From NCBI GenBank assembly GCA_007827375.1, contig VISH01000002.1, positions 2,443,001-2,507,000 of the forward strand: a DNA stretch of 64,000 nucleotides, given 5' to 3'. Shown here one piece after another: positions 14,474-24,300 of the stretch. The stretch's first letter is position 1. Each line of letters starts with the position of its first letter. The notes beneath the pieces are model-generated. The model was not told the DNA's origin, searched no databases, and worked only from the letters and a program-made list of their open reading frames with translations. The DNA is from Alteromonadaceae bacterium 2753L.S.0a.02. GTDB taxonomy: Bacteria; Pseudomonadota; Gammaproteobacteria; Pseudomonadales; Cellvibrionaceae. The position numbers and the translations under genes are program-made.

Positions 14474-14887
14474 ATGTTTAAATTTCTTACAAAATCCATC
14501 ATCGCCACCGCGCTTTTAAAGCGTTACCAACGTTTACTCATCTCGGTAGCTGTGCTTTTCGCTTGTTATTTTATTATTGGCCAGATCCATGATGATTTTT
14601 TGGAATACGGCGAAAAAACACAAAATAGCGCTGCAGTAGGGTTTTCCTACGTGATTAAATGGTTTTCGTTAACTCTCGCAACCGCAATATTTTACGTGTT
14701 TAATATGTATGGCAGCGAAAAGAAAAAGCAGTTAAAAAGGCGGGGAATTCAGGCTGAGGATCTTACGTCTGCAATAAAAAACGATGATCAACGAGCTTCA
14801 GATCCGTTTGAAAATATCCGGCGCAAAGAAAAACTCAACAGCAAAGCTGAACAACGCTTAGGTGAAAAAAACACACGTTCGAATTAA
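14474..14887 (+). CDS. Predicted membrane protein with two transmembrane helices, unknown function
   Basis: A 137-residue protein with two hydrophobic segments: about residues 22-38 (LLISVAVLFACYFIIG) and 57-80 (FSYVIKWFSLTLATAIFYVF). The loop between them is charged (HDDFLEYGEKTQN). The long cytoplasmic-looking tail is very polar and basic (KKKQLKRRGIQAEDL to the end). It lies 45 bp after the small protein at 14153, probably in the same transcript facing the LexA boxes. No family is recognised. Confidence 0.65.
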   Translation: MFKFLTKSIIATALLKRYQRLLISVAVLFACYFIIGQIHDDFLEYGEKTQNSAAVGFSYVIKWFSLTLATAIFYVFNMYGSEKKKQLKRRGIQAEDLTSAIKNDDQRASDPFENIRRKEKLNSKAEQRLGEKNTRSN

Positions 14888-14909
14888 TTCGCATACCGTG
14901 CATCAATTG

Positions 14910-15230
14910 CTAAAGTAAATCGTCGTAACCTAAAAAACTGTCTGGTTCAATGAACTCTATTGGGTTATTGGCGCCGCTTAAATAATTTGAGTCGCTGTTT
15001 CCCCAGGAATCGTTGTAATTGGATTCGTACCCAGCGCTTGGGTCTTCAGGTGCTGCAGCGGCAACAATGCTTAATTGCCCCCAGGAATCCAATTCGTATT
15101 CACCAATGTCGCCATCGTCAAACTGCACTTCAATAGAGCCGGTATCTTCATCCACTGCTACCACCTCAAACAGTTGCAGCGTGGTTGAGTCTTGGTACCA
15201 ACTGCCAACAGTTGGATAAATGCTAGCCAT
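14910..15230 (-). CDS. Small acidic conserved protein (DUF6763-like)
   Basis: A 106-residue acidic protein. Its N-terminal half (VGSWYQDSTTLQLFEVVAVDE, then GSIEVQFDDGDIGEYELDSW) looks like a small SH3-like beta barrel and resembles DUF6763-type proteins of gammaproteobacteria; that name is from memory. The C-terminal half is low-complexity, rich in Ser, Asn, Asp and Tyr. An AGGAGG-like site (rc of CCTCCT at 15236-15241) precedes the ATG at 15230 at a short spacing. Function is unknown. It is convergent with the membrane protein at 14474 and divergent from psrA. Confidence 0.75.
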   Translation of the reverse strand: MASIYPTVGSWYQDSTTLQLFEVVAVDEDTGSIEVQFDDGDIGEYELDSWGQLSIVAAAAPEDPSAGYESNYNDSWGNSDSNYLSGANNPIEFIEPDSFLGYDDLL

Positions 15231-15361
15231 GCCTGCCTCCTCTTAAGGTTGTCGTTCTTCACTAAACTATCACTTCCGAACTCGGAGCGCACTCGATTTA
15301 GACATTCTCACAAGCAAGGCAGCAATCTTTGGACGCTGGTCAAATTTTTTATATAAGTGGT

Positions 15362-15382
15362 TGAATTTAAACTGTAAATTCA
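15362..15382. promoter_or_regulatory. Dyad upstream of psrA, possible PsrA auto-operator
   Basis: TGAATTTA (15362-15369) and TAAATTCA (15375-15382) form an 8-bp inverted repeat with a 5-nt spacer. It lies about 150 bp upstream of the psrA start. TetR regulators typically bind such dyads and PsrA is autoregulated in Pseudomonas. The site does not closely match the reported G/CAAAC...GTTTG/C consensus, so assignment is tentative. Confidence 0.4.
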
Positions 15383-15533
15383 GCAGGATTCGCCTATGGC
15401 GTTATGCGTTATAAAATATTAGGCTATAGTAGTGATTGCATAAATATTAAAAAAATCTAATGCTATTCACGCACCAGCCGGTGACACATAACTGGGGAAT
15501 GTGGCAAATAATAAGTCTTATAAGGAGTCGGTC

Positions 15534-16178
15534 ATGGCACAGGCAGAAACTGTCGAAAAAATTTTACACGCTGCAGTCATTCTTTTTGCTGAAAGAGGGT
15601 TCGCGGAGACATCCCTTCGTACTATAACCGGTATGGCAGATGTTAACTTGGCGGCTGTTAATTATCATTTCGGTTCAAAGAAAGAGTTGATTCAAGCAGT
15701 ATTTTCGAGGTTCTTAGGGCCATTTTGCGAAATACTTGAACAAGAGCTTGATGATGTGGAAAAGTCTGTTTTGGAGGGTGAAACCCTTTCAATCGAGCAG
15801 GTGATATCTTGTGTGCTTAATACCTTATTAAAAACCACCGAAGTCTCTGGTGTGAGTGTGCAACGATTAACGCGTTTGTTAAATTTAGCGTATACACAAT
15901 CACAGGAACATTTAAGGCACCATTTGGTTGCAAATTTTGGGAATACCTACCATAGAATTACGGACGCGGTGCAAAAAGCGTTACCTGAATTGACACCCAT
16001 AGAGTTTTATTGGCGGCTGTATTTTATGCTTGGCGCTGCAGTTTTTACTTTGTCGAGTTATGATTCGTTGCGATCAATTTTGAATTCCGATTACAACACG
16101 GATACCGAACTGGAAGAAGTGCTACAACTCATGGTGCCAGCTTTGGCAGGTATTTTGAGATCGACACATGACAAATAG
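15534..16178 (+). CDS. psrA: TetR-family regulator PsrA
   Basis: A 214-residue TetR regulator. The ATG at 15534 follows a strong AAGGAG site and begins MAQAETVEKILHAAVILFAE, close to Pseudomonas PsrA. The helix-turn-helix is TSLRTITGMADVNLAAVNYHF, followed by GSKKELIQAVFSRFLGPFC, also typical of PsrA. In Pseudomonas, PsrA senses long-chain fatty acids, represses beta-oxidation genes and activates rpoS. The same ligand and role are inferred here. The gene order lexA-psrA-nagZ is shared with Pseudomonas. Its end overlaps the nagZ start by 11 nt, so the two are translationally coupled. Confidence 0.88.
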   Translation: MAQAETVEKILHAAVILFAERGFAETSLRTITGMADVNLAAVNYHFGSKKELIQAVFSRFLGPFCEILEQELDDVEKSVLEGETLSIEQVISCVLNTLLKTTEVSGVSVQRLTRLLNLAYTQSQEHLRHHLVANFGNTYHRITDAVQKALPELTPIEFYWRLYFMLGAAVFTLSSYDSLRSILNSDYNTDTELEEVLQLMVPALAGILRSTHDK

Positions 16179-17196
16179 TTTGGGCCCTGTCGTACTCGAT
16201 GTGGCAGGAACATCTCTCTCCTCCGAGGATGAACTCTTGCTCAAGAACCCTTGGGTAGGCGGGCTCATATTATTCAGCCGGAATTACCAAAAGCGAGAAC
16301 AACTCTGTGATTTGGTTGCCTCTATCAAGGCAATCAACCCCAAGCTGTTGGTATGTGTCGATCATGAGGGTGGTCGGGTACAGCGTTTTCGAGAGGGATT
16401 TACGCGTATTCCTGCAATGCAGTATTTGGGCAAGTTGTACGCAGAAGATCAAACAGCAGCCTTGCACGCGGCTCAGGAGGTCGCCTGGCTGATGTGTGCC
16501 GAGCTCATCGCCTGTGGCTTGGATGTGAGTTTTGCACCTGTGCTCGATATCGATGAAAGTTTCAGCGATATCATCGGTGATCGCAGCTTCTCATGCGATC
16601 CGGCAGTCACTATGGCGCTCGCTGAAGCTTTTATCGCGGGCATGCACGACGCGGGTATGGCTGCCACGGGCAAGCATTTCCCCGGGCACGGAGGTGTGAA
16701 AGCTGACAGTCATCTGGAGCTCCCTGTTGATAGTCGCTCGTTCACGGAGCTCGAAAACTCTGATCTGGTGCCCTTTCAGGCGCTCTGCAGCGACCTTGAG
16801 GGCCTTATGCCAGCGCATATCCTATTCCCCAACGTGGATACTTCTCCTGTCGGCTTTTCGAGTTACTGGTTGCGTGAGATTCTGCGAAAAAAGCTTGGTT
16901 TTGACGGCGTTATCTTCAGTGACGACCTCTCCATGGAAGGCGCAATTGTTGCCGGTACTTTTGGGGAGCGGGCCATTGCAGCCCTAGAAGCAGGTTGTAG
17001 TAGTGTTCTGGTCTGCAACAATCGGAGCGGCGCTCTGGAAGTATTGGAAGCGCTGGCTCAATATTACCCGCAACCGCCTGAATCGCGCTTGGAAACCATG
17101 CTCGCGCGCAGCAATCTTTCCTGGCATGCGTTAGAATCATCATCTCGAACAGTTGCTGCTCGTAAGCTGGCAGCATCGCTGAACCGCAATAACTAA
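16168..17196 (+). CDS. nagZ: Beta-N-acetylhexosaminidase, peptidoglycan recycling
   Basis: A 342-residue cytoplasmic GH3 enzyme that removes GlcNAc from 1,6-anhydromuropeptides. Family signatures are CVDHEGGRVQRFREGFT, the catalytic loop KHFPGHGGVKADSHLELPVD containing the acid/base His, and FSDDLSMEGA with the nucleophile Asp. It lacks the C-terminal domains of plant-wall GH3 enzymes, which fits NagZ. It overlaps psrA by 11 nt. The product feeds AmpD/AmpG-type recycling and, in species that have it, AmpR signalling. Confidence 0.95.
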   Translation: MTNSLGPVVLDVAGTSLSSEDELLLKNPWVGGLILFSRNYQKREQLCDLVASIKAINPKLLVCVDHEGGRVQRFREGFTRIPAMQYLGKLYAEDQTAALHAAQEVAWLMCAELIACGLDVSFAPVLDIDESFSDIIGDRSFSCDPAVTMALAEAFIAGMHDAGMAATGKHFPGHGGVKADSHLELPVDSRSFTELENSDLVPFQALCSDLEGLMPAHILFPNVDTSPVGFSSYWLREILRKKLGFDGVIFSDDLSMEGAIVAGTFGERAIAALEAGCSSVLVCNNRSGALEVLEALAQYYPQPPESRLETMLARSNLSWHALESSSRTVAARKLAASLNRNN

Positions 17197-17370
17197 GCTG
17201 AGGACGCTCTCTAAATTAGATTGTTTTTCTTTTGGCTACTAAGTTCTGTCCATAAGCCCGAGTTTACAACTGTAGATGCGGCACCGAGGACGGAACTCAC
17301 GGTGTCATAAGCAAAATAGACCACTAATTAGATCATCCCAATACTTAACTCACGAAAAGCACACTTACCC

Positions 17371-18489
17371 ATGGAACGATTTGTAGAGTCGATGCGCTCC
17401 GTTTTTGCAGCGGGCGTCGGAGAAGCAAACCTGTGGATGATTGATATCTTCCTGGTTGTTTTTATCACCCTCATTGCCGCAGCTGTGGCGTCCCGGTTTC
17501 TTAAAAAGCTCGAGCAAAAAGCATTACACACCCGAAATCTATGGGATGACGCGTTGGTTATCTCATTGCAGCGACCAGTACGTTGGTTGATTTGGGGGGC
17601 CGGGGTCACGACTGCCGCAGATATTGCTGGCGCACAGTCTGAATCCTTGATTTTGGATTCAGTCGATGGCGTTCGACATATTGGCGCGATTGTAATAGTT
17701 GCTTGGTTTTTAACCAACTTTATCTCGCGTGTTGAGGACAACCTTGTGGACCCCGAGTTTAGCTACAAGCCTATGGACAAAACCACTGCGATGGCTTTGG
17801 GGCGACTGTTGCGTATCTCAGTGATCATTACTGCGGTATTAGTGGGCTTACAGTCTCTAGGGTACAGTGTGTCTGGGGTGTTGGCGTTTGGCGGCATCGG
17901 AGGTATTGCTGTCGGTTTCGCCGCGAAGGATCTGCTGGCAAATTTTTTCGGTGGATTGATGATTTATCTCGACAGACCTTTTGCTGTCGGTGATTGGGTG
18001 CGTTCGCCAGATAAAAATATTGAAGGTACGGTGGAAGATATCGGCTGGCGTTTAACGCGTATTCGAACCTTCGATAAACGTCCTTTATATGTTCCGAATT
18101 CAACATTCACTCAAATTTCTGTAGAAAATCCGTCACGTATGTCCCATCGACGCATCTACGAACATATTGGCATTCGTTACGATGATGCTGCAAAAATGGA
18201 TGTGATAGTCGCGCAAGTTAAAGAGATGTTGAGCAATCATCCTGAAATTGATACTGACAATACCCTTATTGTCAATTTTAATAAATTTGCCAGCTCATCA
18301 TTGGAGTTTTTTGTTTATTGTTTTACTAAAACGACTGAATGGATTAAGTATCATGAAGTTAAACAAGATGTGCTGCTTAAAATTCTAAATATTATTGAAA
18401 GTCATGGCGCAGAGTGTGCGTTCCCCACATCGACCTTACATATACCTGAACAAGTACAAATAACCCAACCCGAGTCGCTGCAATCATGA
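17371..18489 (+). CDS. Small-conductance mechanosensitive channel, MscS family
   Basis: A 372-residue inner-membrane channel. There are four predicted N-terminal helices (about residues 20-43, 70-90, 93-112 and 135-165). The pore-lining TM3 is LGYSVSGVLAFGGIGGIAVGFAAKDLLANFFGG, continuing into IYLDRPFAVGDWV, the classical MscS glycine/alanine-rich helix and beta-domain start. A C-terminal alpha/beta vestibule domain follows (PNSTFTQISVENPSR). It opens on membrane tension to release osmolytes. Its end overlaps hpt by 4 nt (ATGA). The 174 bp between nagZ and this gene shows no clear terminator. Confidence 0.92.
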   Translation: MERFVESMRSVFAAGVGEANLWMIDIFLVVFITLIAAAVASRFLKKLEQKALHTRNLWDDALVISLQRPVRWLIWGAGVTTAADIAGAQSESLILDSVDGVRHIGAIVIVAWFLTNFISRVEDNLVDPEFSYKPMDKTTAMALGRLLRISVIITAVLVGLQSLGYSVSGVLAFGGIGGIAVGFAAKDLLANFFGGLMIYLDRPFAVGDWVRSPDKNIEGTVEDIGWRLTRIRTFDKRPLYVPNSTFTQISVENPSRMSHRRIYEHIGIRYDDAAKMDVIVAQVKEMLSNHPEIDTDNTLIVNFNKFASSSLEFFVYCFTKTTEWIKYHEVKQDVLLKILNIIESHGAECAFPTSTLHIPEQVQITQPESLQS

Positions 18490-19028
18490 GTTCAATTCCT
18501 GAAAATGCCGAAGAATTATTCAATTACGATGATGTGTCGTGCGCTCTGCGAAAACTTGCTCAGACCATAAATTCTGAATACCAGAATTATGAGGGCGAGC
18601 TGCTGGTAATAACTTTACTTAATGGCGGTATGATTTTTTCCGGGATGTTATTACCGCAAATAAAACGAGAGTTGTATTGCGATAGTGTATCTGTATCTCG
18701 CTATAGGAATGAAAAATCCGGTTCAGATTTTCGCTGGCATTTTCAACCTGTTACTACCATGCACAATCGTAAGGTTTTATTGCTTGACGATATCTACGAT
18801 CAAGGCATCACGCTCGAGCACGTCCAGGAGTGGTGTTATAAGCAGGGTGCCGATCAGGTAAAAACAGCGGTTTTAGCTTGGAAACAGCTGGGTGAAACCA
18901 GTCAAAAAGCCGTGGCAGAACCCGATTTTTACGCTTTGCAGGTACCAGACGCCTTTATCGTGGGAATGGGGATGGACTGCGCCGGTAAATACCGTAATGC
19001 ACCGGGTATATATGCTTTAAATTCATAA
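18486..19028 (+). CDS. hpt: Hypoxanthine-guanine phosphoribosyltransferase
   Basis: A 180-residue type I phosphoribosyltransferase. The PRPP-binding loop is VLLLDDIYDQGITLEHV. Upstream, LLVITLLNGGMIFSGMLL carries the diphosphate-binding loop, and DAFIVGMGMDCAGKYRNAPGIY the purine-contacting C-terminal region of 6-oxopurine enzymes. It converts hypoxanthine or guanine to IMP or GMP. It overlaps mscS by 4 nt and is followed 17 bp later by methylthioinosine phosphorylase, whose purine product is hypoxanthine. Confidence 0.9.
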   Translation: MSSIPENAEELFNYDDVSCALRKLAQTINSEYQNYEGELLVITLLNGGMIFSGMLLPQIKRELYCDSVSVSRYRNEKSGSDFRWHFQPVTTMHNRKVLLLDDIYDQGITLEHVQEWCYKQGADQVKTAVLAWKQLGETSQKAVAEPDFYALQVPDAFIVGMGMDCAGKYRNAPGIYALNS

Positions 19029-19045
19029 GCTCTTGGGGGTATTTA

Positions 19046-19777
19046 ATGTCTGTTGCAGTAATTGGAGGTACGGGATTCTATCACTGGCCAGAATTAAACA
19101 ACGTTCAAACCCACTGTATAACTACACCCTACAGCACCACTAATATCGAAATATTGCAAGGTAGTATAGGCGCAACCGACTGCTATTTTTTACCCCGCCA
19201 CGGTCGTAATCATGCAACGCCGCCGCATAAAATTAATTACCAAGCGAATATAGATGCACTGCATAAATTAGGTGTTTCGCATATTGTAGGCATTAATGCT
19301 GTTGGCGGAATTGCCGATTTCGCAAGTCCAGGAAGTGCGGTTATACCAGATCAAATAATTGATTATACCTGGGGTAGAAAACACACTTTTTTCGATGACT
19401 TCGAAAACGATTTGCAACATATCGATTTTACAAACCCACTGCAAAGTGAATTACGCGAGATCTACGCGCAATATTGTAGTCGACACATGCCGTGCACTTT
19501 GGATGGTGTTTATGGCTGCACGCAGGGTCCGCGTTTAGAAAGTGCTGCGGAAATTAATCGTTTACGGAAAGATGGATGCGACGTCGTCGGGATGACGTTA
19601 ATGCCAGAAGCCGCATTGGCTCGCGAAAAAAATATTAACTATTTATCTATTTGTGTTGTAGCCAATTGGGCGGCGGGAATTACTGAAGAAGTGTCACTTT
19701 CAGCAATTCAGAGGGTTTTAGAGGACGCGCTCACAAATGTACGCATTGCGGTAAGCGATACGTTGGTAAACCTCTAG
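19046..19777 (+). CDS. S-methyl-5'-thioinosine phosphorylase (MTAP family)
   Basis: A 243-residue purine nucleoside phosphorylase of the MTA phosphorylase family. Seen motifs are IGGTGFYHWPEL (phosphate loop), FLPRHGRNHATPPHKINYQANI, GINAVGGI and GMTLMPEAALARE. The context (psrA-nagZ upstream, csiV-mfd downstream) corresponds to P. aeruginosa MTIP, which cleaves methylthioinosine to hypoxanthine and methylthioribose-1-phosphate instead of using MTA directly. MTIP specificity here rests on synteny and overall similarity. An MTA deaminase would be needed elsewhere. Confidence 0.85.
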   Translation: MSVAVIGGTGFYHWPELNNVQTHCITTPYSTTNIEILQGSIGATDCYFLPRHGRNHATPPHKINYQANIDALHKLGVSHIVGINAVGGIADFASPGSAVIPDQIIDYTWGRKHTFFDDFENDLQHIDFTNPLQSELREIYAQYCSRHMPCTLDGVYGCTQGPRLESAAEINRLRKDGCDVVGMTLMPEAALAREKNINYLSICVVANWAAGITEEVSLSAIQRVLEDALTNVRIAVSDTLVNL

Positions 19778-19983
19778 ACATTGAATGGTTTTTGTCTTAT
19801 GGTCACAAAGTCCAAGTCGGCAGTAAGACCTATTTGCCAGTTTTGGGGTTACAGCAATCATACGATCGTACGAACTCCTTTAAGGCGTCGCCGTTTTAGG
19901 TAAGAACCTGACAACCTTCGAGACAAGGCGAAGGGGACAAACCCTAGGAATCGTAAATAATAAAAAGTTACATGAGGTGTGAC
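19778..19983 (+). promoter_or_regulatory. Long structured 5' leader of the cold-shock gene
   Basis: About 200 nt separate the previous stop from the csp start. The sequence contains self-complementary elements: TACGATCGTA (19861-19870) and CCTTCG/CGAAGG (19915-19920/19929-19934). Long structured leaders are the site of temperature control in cspA-type mRNAs. The function here is inferred from position, and no canonical cold box was recognised. Confidence 0.4.
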
Positions 19984-20196
19984 ATGGCTGCTCGAGAACT
20001 CGGCACTGTCAAGTGGTTCAATAATGCGAGAGGGTATGGATTTATCACTCGCGGCGAAGAAACAGAAGATATTTTTGTTCATTACAGAAACATCCGTGGC
20101 GAAGGCTACCGCTCCTTAACTGAAGGTCAGAAAGTTGAATTTGAACTTCAGAAGGGCGAAAAGGGACTTCAAGCGGAAGACGTTGCTGCTGTCTAA
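19984..20196 (+). CDS. Cold-shock domain protein, CspA family
   Basis: A 70-residue single cold-shock domain. RNP1 appears as ARGYGFIT and RNP2 as DIFVHYRNI, both preceded by GTVKWFNN. It binds single-stranded nucleic acids and acts as an RNA chaperone. The ATG at 19984 is preceded by GAGGTG; an in-frame ATG 4 codons upstream is less likely. A terminator follows at 20317. It interrupts the order MTIP-csiV-mfd found in Pseudomonas, so it may be a local insertion. Confidence 0.93.
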   Translation: MAARELGTVKWFNNARGYGFITRGEETEDIFVHYRNIRGEGYRSLTEGQKVEFELQKGEKGLQAEDVAAV

Positions 20197-20316
20197 GTAA
20201 CGTTTGTTGGGAGTCTCCCGTCGGTTGCTTTCAGTGCGCTGTCGAAAGTGTATCGAGTTTAAATGCCAGTGACTTGTTTAGAGCGCATCCTCGTGTTCGT
20301 GCTGTCGCTGTCTTCC

Positions 20317-20354
20317 AAAAAAAGCCCGGTTTATACCGGGCTTTTTGTTTTTTT
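20317..20354 (+). terminator. Terminator after the csp gene
   Basis: AAAAAGCCCGG and CCGGGCTTTTT form a stem with a short TTTATA loop and a T-rich continuation. It is symmetrical enough to work for convergent csiV as well. Confidence 0.88.
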
Positions 20355-20399
20355 AAGAGTATTTAATTGAGCGCGTTTAACTGGAGGTTCTGTAAATTA

Positions 20400-21356
20400 T
20401 CACGGCTCTTCAATGGGTTGGAGATGCGCGGGTGTGTAAGGAATTATTTTTATTAGGATACCCATTCTAGGGTGGTCGATATAGTGAAGTTCGTTACTGC
20501 GCATACGGCGCTTCTGGTTAAGTGTGGTGATGTGTTTAACCAAAAATGGTCGGCTGGTTAGAGAGCTCCATTCGTTATCCAATGCGCTGTTACCGGCTGG
20601 GCTGGTGGCGTTGAAATTTAGATTAAAATCGCCAGAAGATTGCGAGTTATTTAATTGGAAGCCGGAAGGGTTTACTAAGGTGCTATCTGCAGTAAGGTCT
20701 TCAGCTTCGAGCGGTTTTGGGGGTAAGGGTATTCTTGGCCAATGATAGCTTTCCTGCCCGTAATTCGCTTCGTATTCGGTAAGCCACAGATCGGTGTGCA
20801 GGTGGAGGTAGCGGCTGAGACTGAGTGTTATCGTGCCCGAGAGTTCGTGTAGATCACCGAACGTTTCACCTCCCAAAATGATAATCGCGGGCGCGCTTTC
20901 CTGGGATTGCATGGGCTGTGCCCAGGTTTTGTGAAACAGAAGGTGTAAGCCACGCTCTCGCTTGATGGCTGATGTCGCATTTTCAATAAAAAACCGGCTG
21001 CTTTCGAAGACCACATAGGGCTTTTCCTCAGAGTTTTCGTCTGTGTTGGAACTGTTCGTGATTCGGCCAGAGGGGTCTACAGGAGTGTTTGCAGGCGTTG
21101 TATCGCTGGGGGTGTCTTGTGATTTTTCCTTTTGTTCGATAAGCGACTGTACATTGGGAGGGTAGGCAAGCGCGAGATTCTTGGGCCAGGCTTCGTTCTC
21201 ATTGGGGGAGGGAGCGCGTTTAAAAATGAGTAATTCCACCTGATACCAGTTTTCGTCGGTTTGCGCATCTGCGTGCAGTGTAACGACCAATATGCTCGTA
21301 AACAGGAGGGTGATTAGCGGTGTTACTCTTTTTATTTTGCCATTGGGTAAATTCAT
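20400..21356 (-). CDS. CsiV-family secreted protein
   Basis: A 318-residue exported protein. The signal peptide is ITLLFTSILVVTLHADA. The mature start WYQVELLIFKRAP is the hallmark of the CsiV family (peptidoglycan-binding regulator described in Vibrio), always found next to mfd. The middle is rich in Pro, Ser and Thr (about 75-115). Towards the end, YIDHPRMGILIKIIPYTP is the conserved C-terminal motif. Its start codon overlaps the mfd stop by one base (TAATG), so it is translationally coupled to mfd. The molecular role outside Vibrio is uncertain. Confidence 0.78.
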   Translation of the reverse strand: MNLPNGKIKRVTPLITLLFTSILVVTLHADAQTDENWYQVELLIFKRAPSPNENEAWPKNLALAYPPNVQSLIEQKEKSQDTPSDTTPANTPVDPSGRITNSSNTDENSEEKPYVVFESSRFFIENATSAIKRERGLHLLFHKTWAQPMQSQESAPAIIILGGETFGDLHELSGTITLSLSRYLHLHTDLWLTEYEANYGQESYHWPRIPLPPKPLEAEDLTADSTLVNPSGFQLNNSQSSGDFNLNFNATSPAGNSALDNEWSSLTSRPFLVKHITTLNQKRRMRSNELHYIDHPRMGILIKIIPYTPAHLQPIEEP

Positions 21357-24300
21357 TAGCTCGCCTGTTGAAGTTGCTGAAGAACGTTATTGACGGTTGT
21401 TATGCGAGATTCGTTGTCATCCATATCAAACAGAAATTTTAATTGATTTGCCCCTTCGAGTCGGTAGTGTTGCGGTAATTTTTGAACCAACTTAACAATT
21501 GTAAGTGGGTCGACCTGTGTCTCGCTGGCAAACTCCAATTTACCGCCCTGTCTGCTCGCTTCGACCTTGGTTATACCCATTTGTTCTGCCTGAAAACGAA
21601 TACGTGTTTGGCGAAACAGGTTTTTAATGGGCTCTGGAAATAATCCAAATCGGTCGATCATCTCAACTTGAAGTTCGTTGAGTGCGTCTTCCGTTTGTAC
21701 GGATGCCAATCGCTTATAAAGAATAAGGCGCGTGTGTACATCGGGTAAATAATCATCCGGGATCAGCGCTGGAATACGCAGGTTTATTTCAACACCGCTC
21801 TGTTCGGGTTTGTCGAGATCGATAGTTTTACCTTCACGAATTGCTTTTACGGCACGATCCAGCATATCCATATACAGTGAAAAACCAATCGCGTGCATCT
21901 GGCCGCTTTGTTCGTCGCCTAATAATTCCCCTGCGCCGCGAATTTCCAAGTCGTGTGATGCCAGTGTAAAACCAGCACCTAAGTCCTGCGCCTCAGCAAT
22001 AGCCTCGAGTCGTTTAAGTGCATCGGCGGTCATCGCCTTTTTATGGGGAGTCATTAAATAGGCATAGGCCTGGTGGTGAGAACGCCCCACGCGACCACGC
22101 AATTGGTGCAGCTGTGCCAGGCCAAATTTATCGGCTCGCTCGATAACAATCGTGTTGGCGGTTGGTACGTCGATTCCGGTTTCGATAATGGTGGTACACA
22201 CCAGAATATTGAAGCGTTTGTGGTAAAAATCTGACATTACGCTTTCCAATTCCCGTTCGCGCATCTGGCCATGACCAATGCCGATGCGCGCCTCGGGTAC
22301 CAGCGCCTGCAACTCCTCAGCGCGACGATTAATGGTGCTTACTTCGTTGTGAAGCAGGTACACTTGCCCGCCCCGCAAGATCTCGCGCAAGATGGCTTCT
22401 TTAATAAGGTTTTCATCAGATTCCCTTACAAAAGTTTTCACCGAAAGTCGTTTTGCGGGTGGGGTGGCGATAATAGAAAGGTCGCGTATGCCGTTCATTG
22501 ACATGTTAAGCGTGCGGGGAATGGGCGTGGCAGTTAGGGTGAGAATGTCCACTTCGGTCCGCATGGCTTTAAGCGTCTCTTTCTGGCGTACGCCAAAACG
22601 GTGTTCTTCATCAATAATAACCAGGCCGAGGTTGGCGTATTTCATATCTGCCTGAATGAGCTTGTGGGTACCAATAATAATATCAACCTTGCCGTTTTCG
22701 AGACGTTTTTGAATATCGGTGGTTTCTTTTTGGCTGCGAAACCGCGATACCACCTCGACATTAATCGGCCAATCCGCGAAGCGGTCTTTAAAGTTGTCAA
22801 AATGCTGTTGGGCCAACAAAGTCGTAGGCACCAGCACCGCGACCTGTTTACTGTTTTGTACTGCGATGAAGGCGGCACGCATGGCAACTTCGGTTTTACC
22901 AAAGCCGACATCACCGCACACCAGTCGATCCATGGGCTGCGCACTGAGCATATCTTCGCGAACCGCTGCAATAGCTGCTTCCTGGTCGGGGGTTTCCTCA
23001 AAGGGAAAGCCTGCGGAAAATTGCTGATAGGCTTCTTTGGGGTTGCTGTAACTGAAACCTTTACGCGCTTTGCGCTTCGCGTATATTTCGAGTAATTCTG
23101 CCGCTACATCGCGAATTTGTTCCGCCGCTTTGCGTTTGGCTTTTTGCCAGGTTTCACTGCCGAGGCGATGCAGTGGGGCAAGGCTTTCGTCGGCACCACT
23201 GTATCGACTAATTAGGTGTAGGTTGGCAACGGGTACATACAGCTTGGTGTCGTCGGCATAGGCAAGCACTAAAAATTCATCGGCCTGACCATCGTGCTCA
23301 ATGGTTTGCAGCCCTTTGTAACGGCCGACACCGTGCTCCATGTGCACAACCGGTGCTCCAGGCTTTAACTCGGTGAGATTTTTAATAATGCCGTCGGCTT
23401 CATCGGATGTTTTTGTGCGTCGACGTTTTTGTTGAATTCGATTGCCAAACAGCTGTTCTTCTGCAATGAGTATGAATGATGGGTTGTTGCTGTTGACGGT
23501 GGTGGTGATATCGGCCACTGTAATGGCCAAGGCGCAATCTGTGTTTAAAAATGCACTGATTGAATCAACTTCATCGGGAGTTACCGCGATCTTTTGTAGC
23601 TGCTCTTTTAGGGTTTCTTTGCGACCGGAACTTTCCGCACAAAACAGCACCCGCTTATCAGAACTGAGCAAAAAGTTTTCAACGAGATGCAGTGGGTTGT
23701 GTGCCTTGTTGTCAATCGCTAGTGCAGGAGAGGGCGCCAACGGCAGATTGTGGACGCCACCACCCTCGGCTGCAGCTTGCAGATGCAGTGTTACCCTAGG
23801 ATAAGGTTTGAGCGCACTGTAGATTTTGTCGACCGGGTGAAATGCTCGATGCGGTGGCAAAATTGGTCGCTCGCGATCGCCACAGCGACTTTCATAGCGC
23901 GCTTCTATGTCACGCCACATGGTCTCGATAGCCTTCGGAACCTGCTCGTGAACAAACAGCAAGGTATTTTCTGGGTTTGAAGGCAGATAATCGACCAGGG
24001 TGGCCGTTTGCTCAAAGAAAAGAGGCAGGTAATACTCAATACCTGCGGGCGACAGACCTGATGATATGTCCTGATACACTGGGCAAGCGGTGTGGTCGAC
24101 GTCAAAGGCTTCGTGCCAACGCCCTTTAAACGCACTGATGCCAGCTTTATCCAGCGGAAACTCCTTGCCCGGAAGCAGCTCGATGCTCTCGACTTGAGTG
24201 ATGGTACGTTGCGTTTCCGGGTCGAATTCGCGTAGTGAGTCGACACAGTCATCAAACAACTCAATCCGATACGCCGCACGACTGCCCATGGGATAAACGT

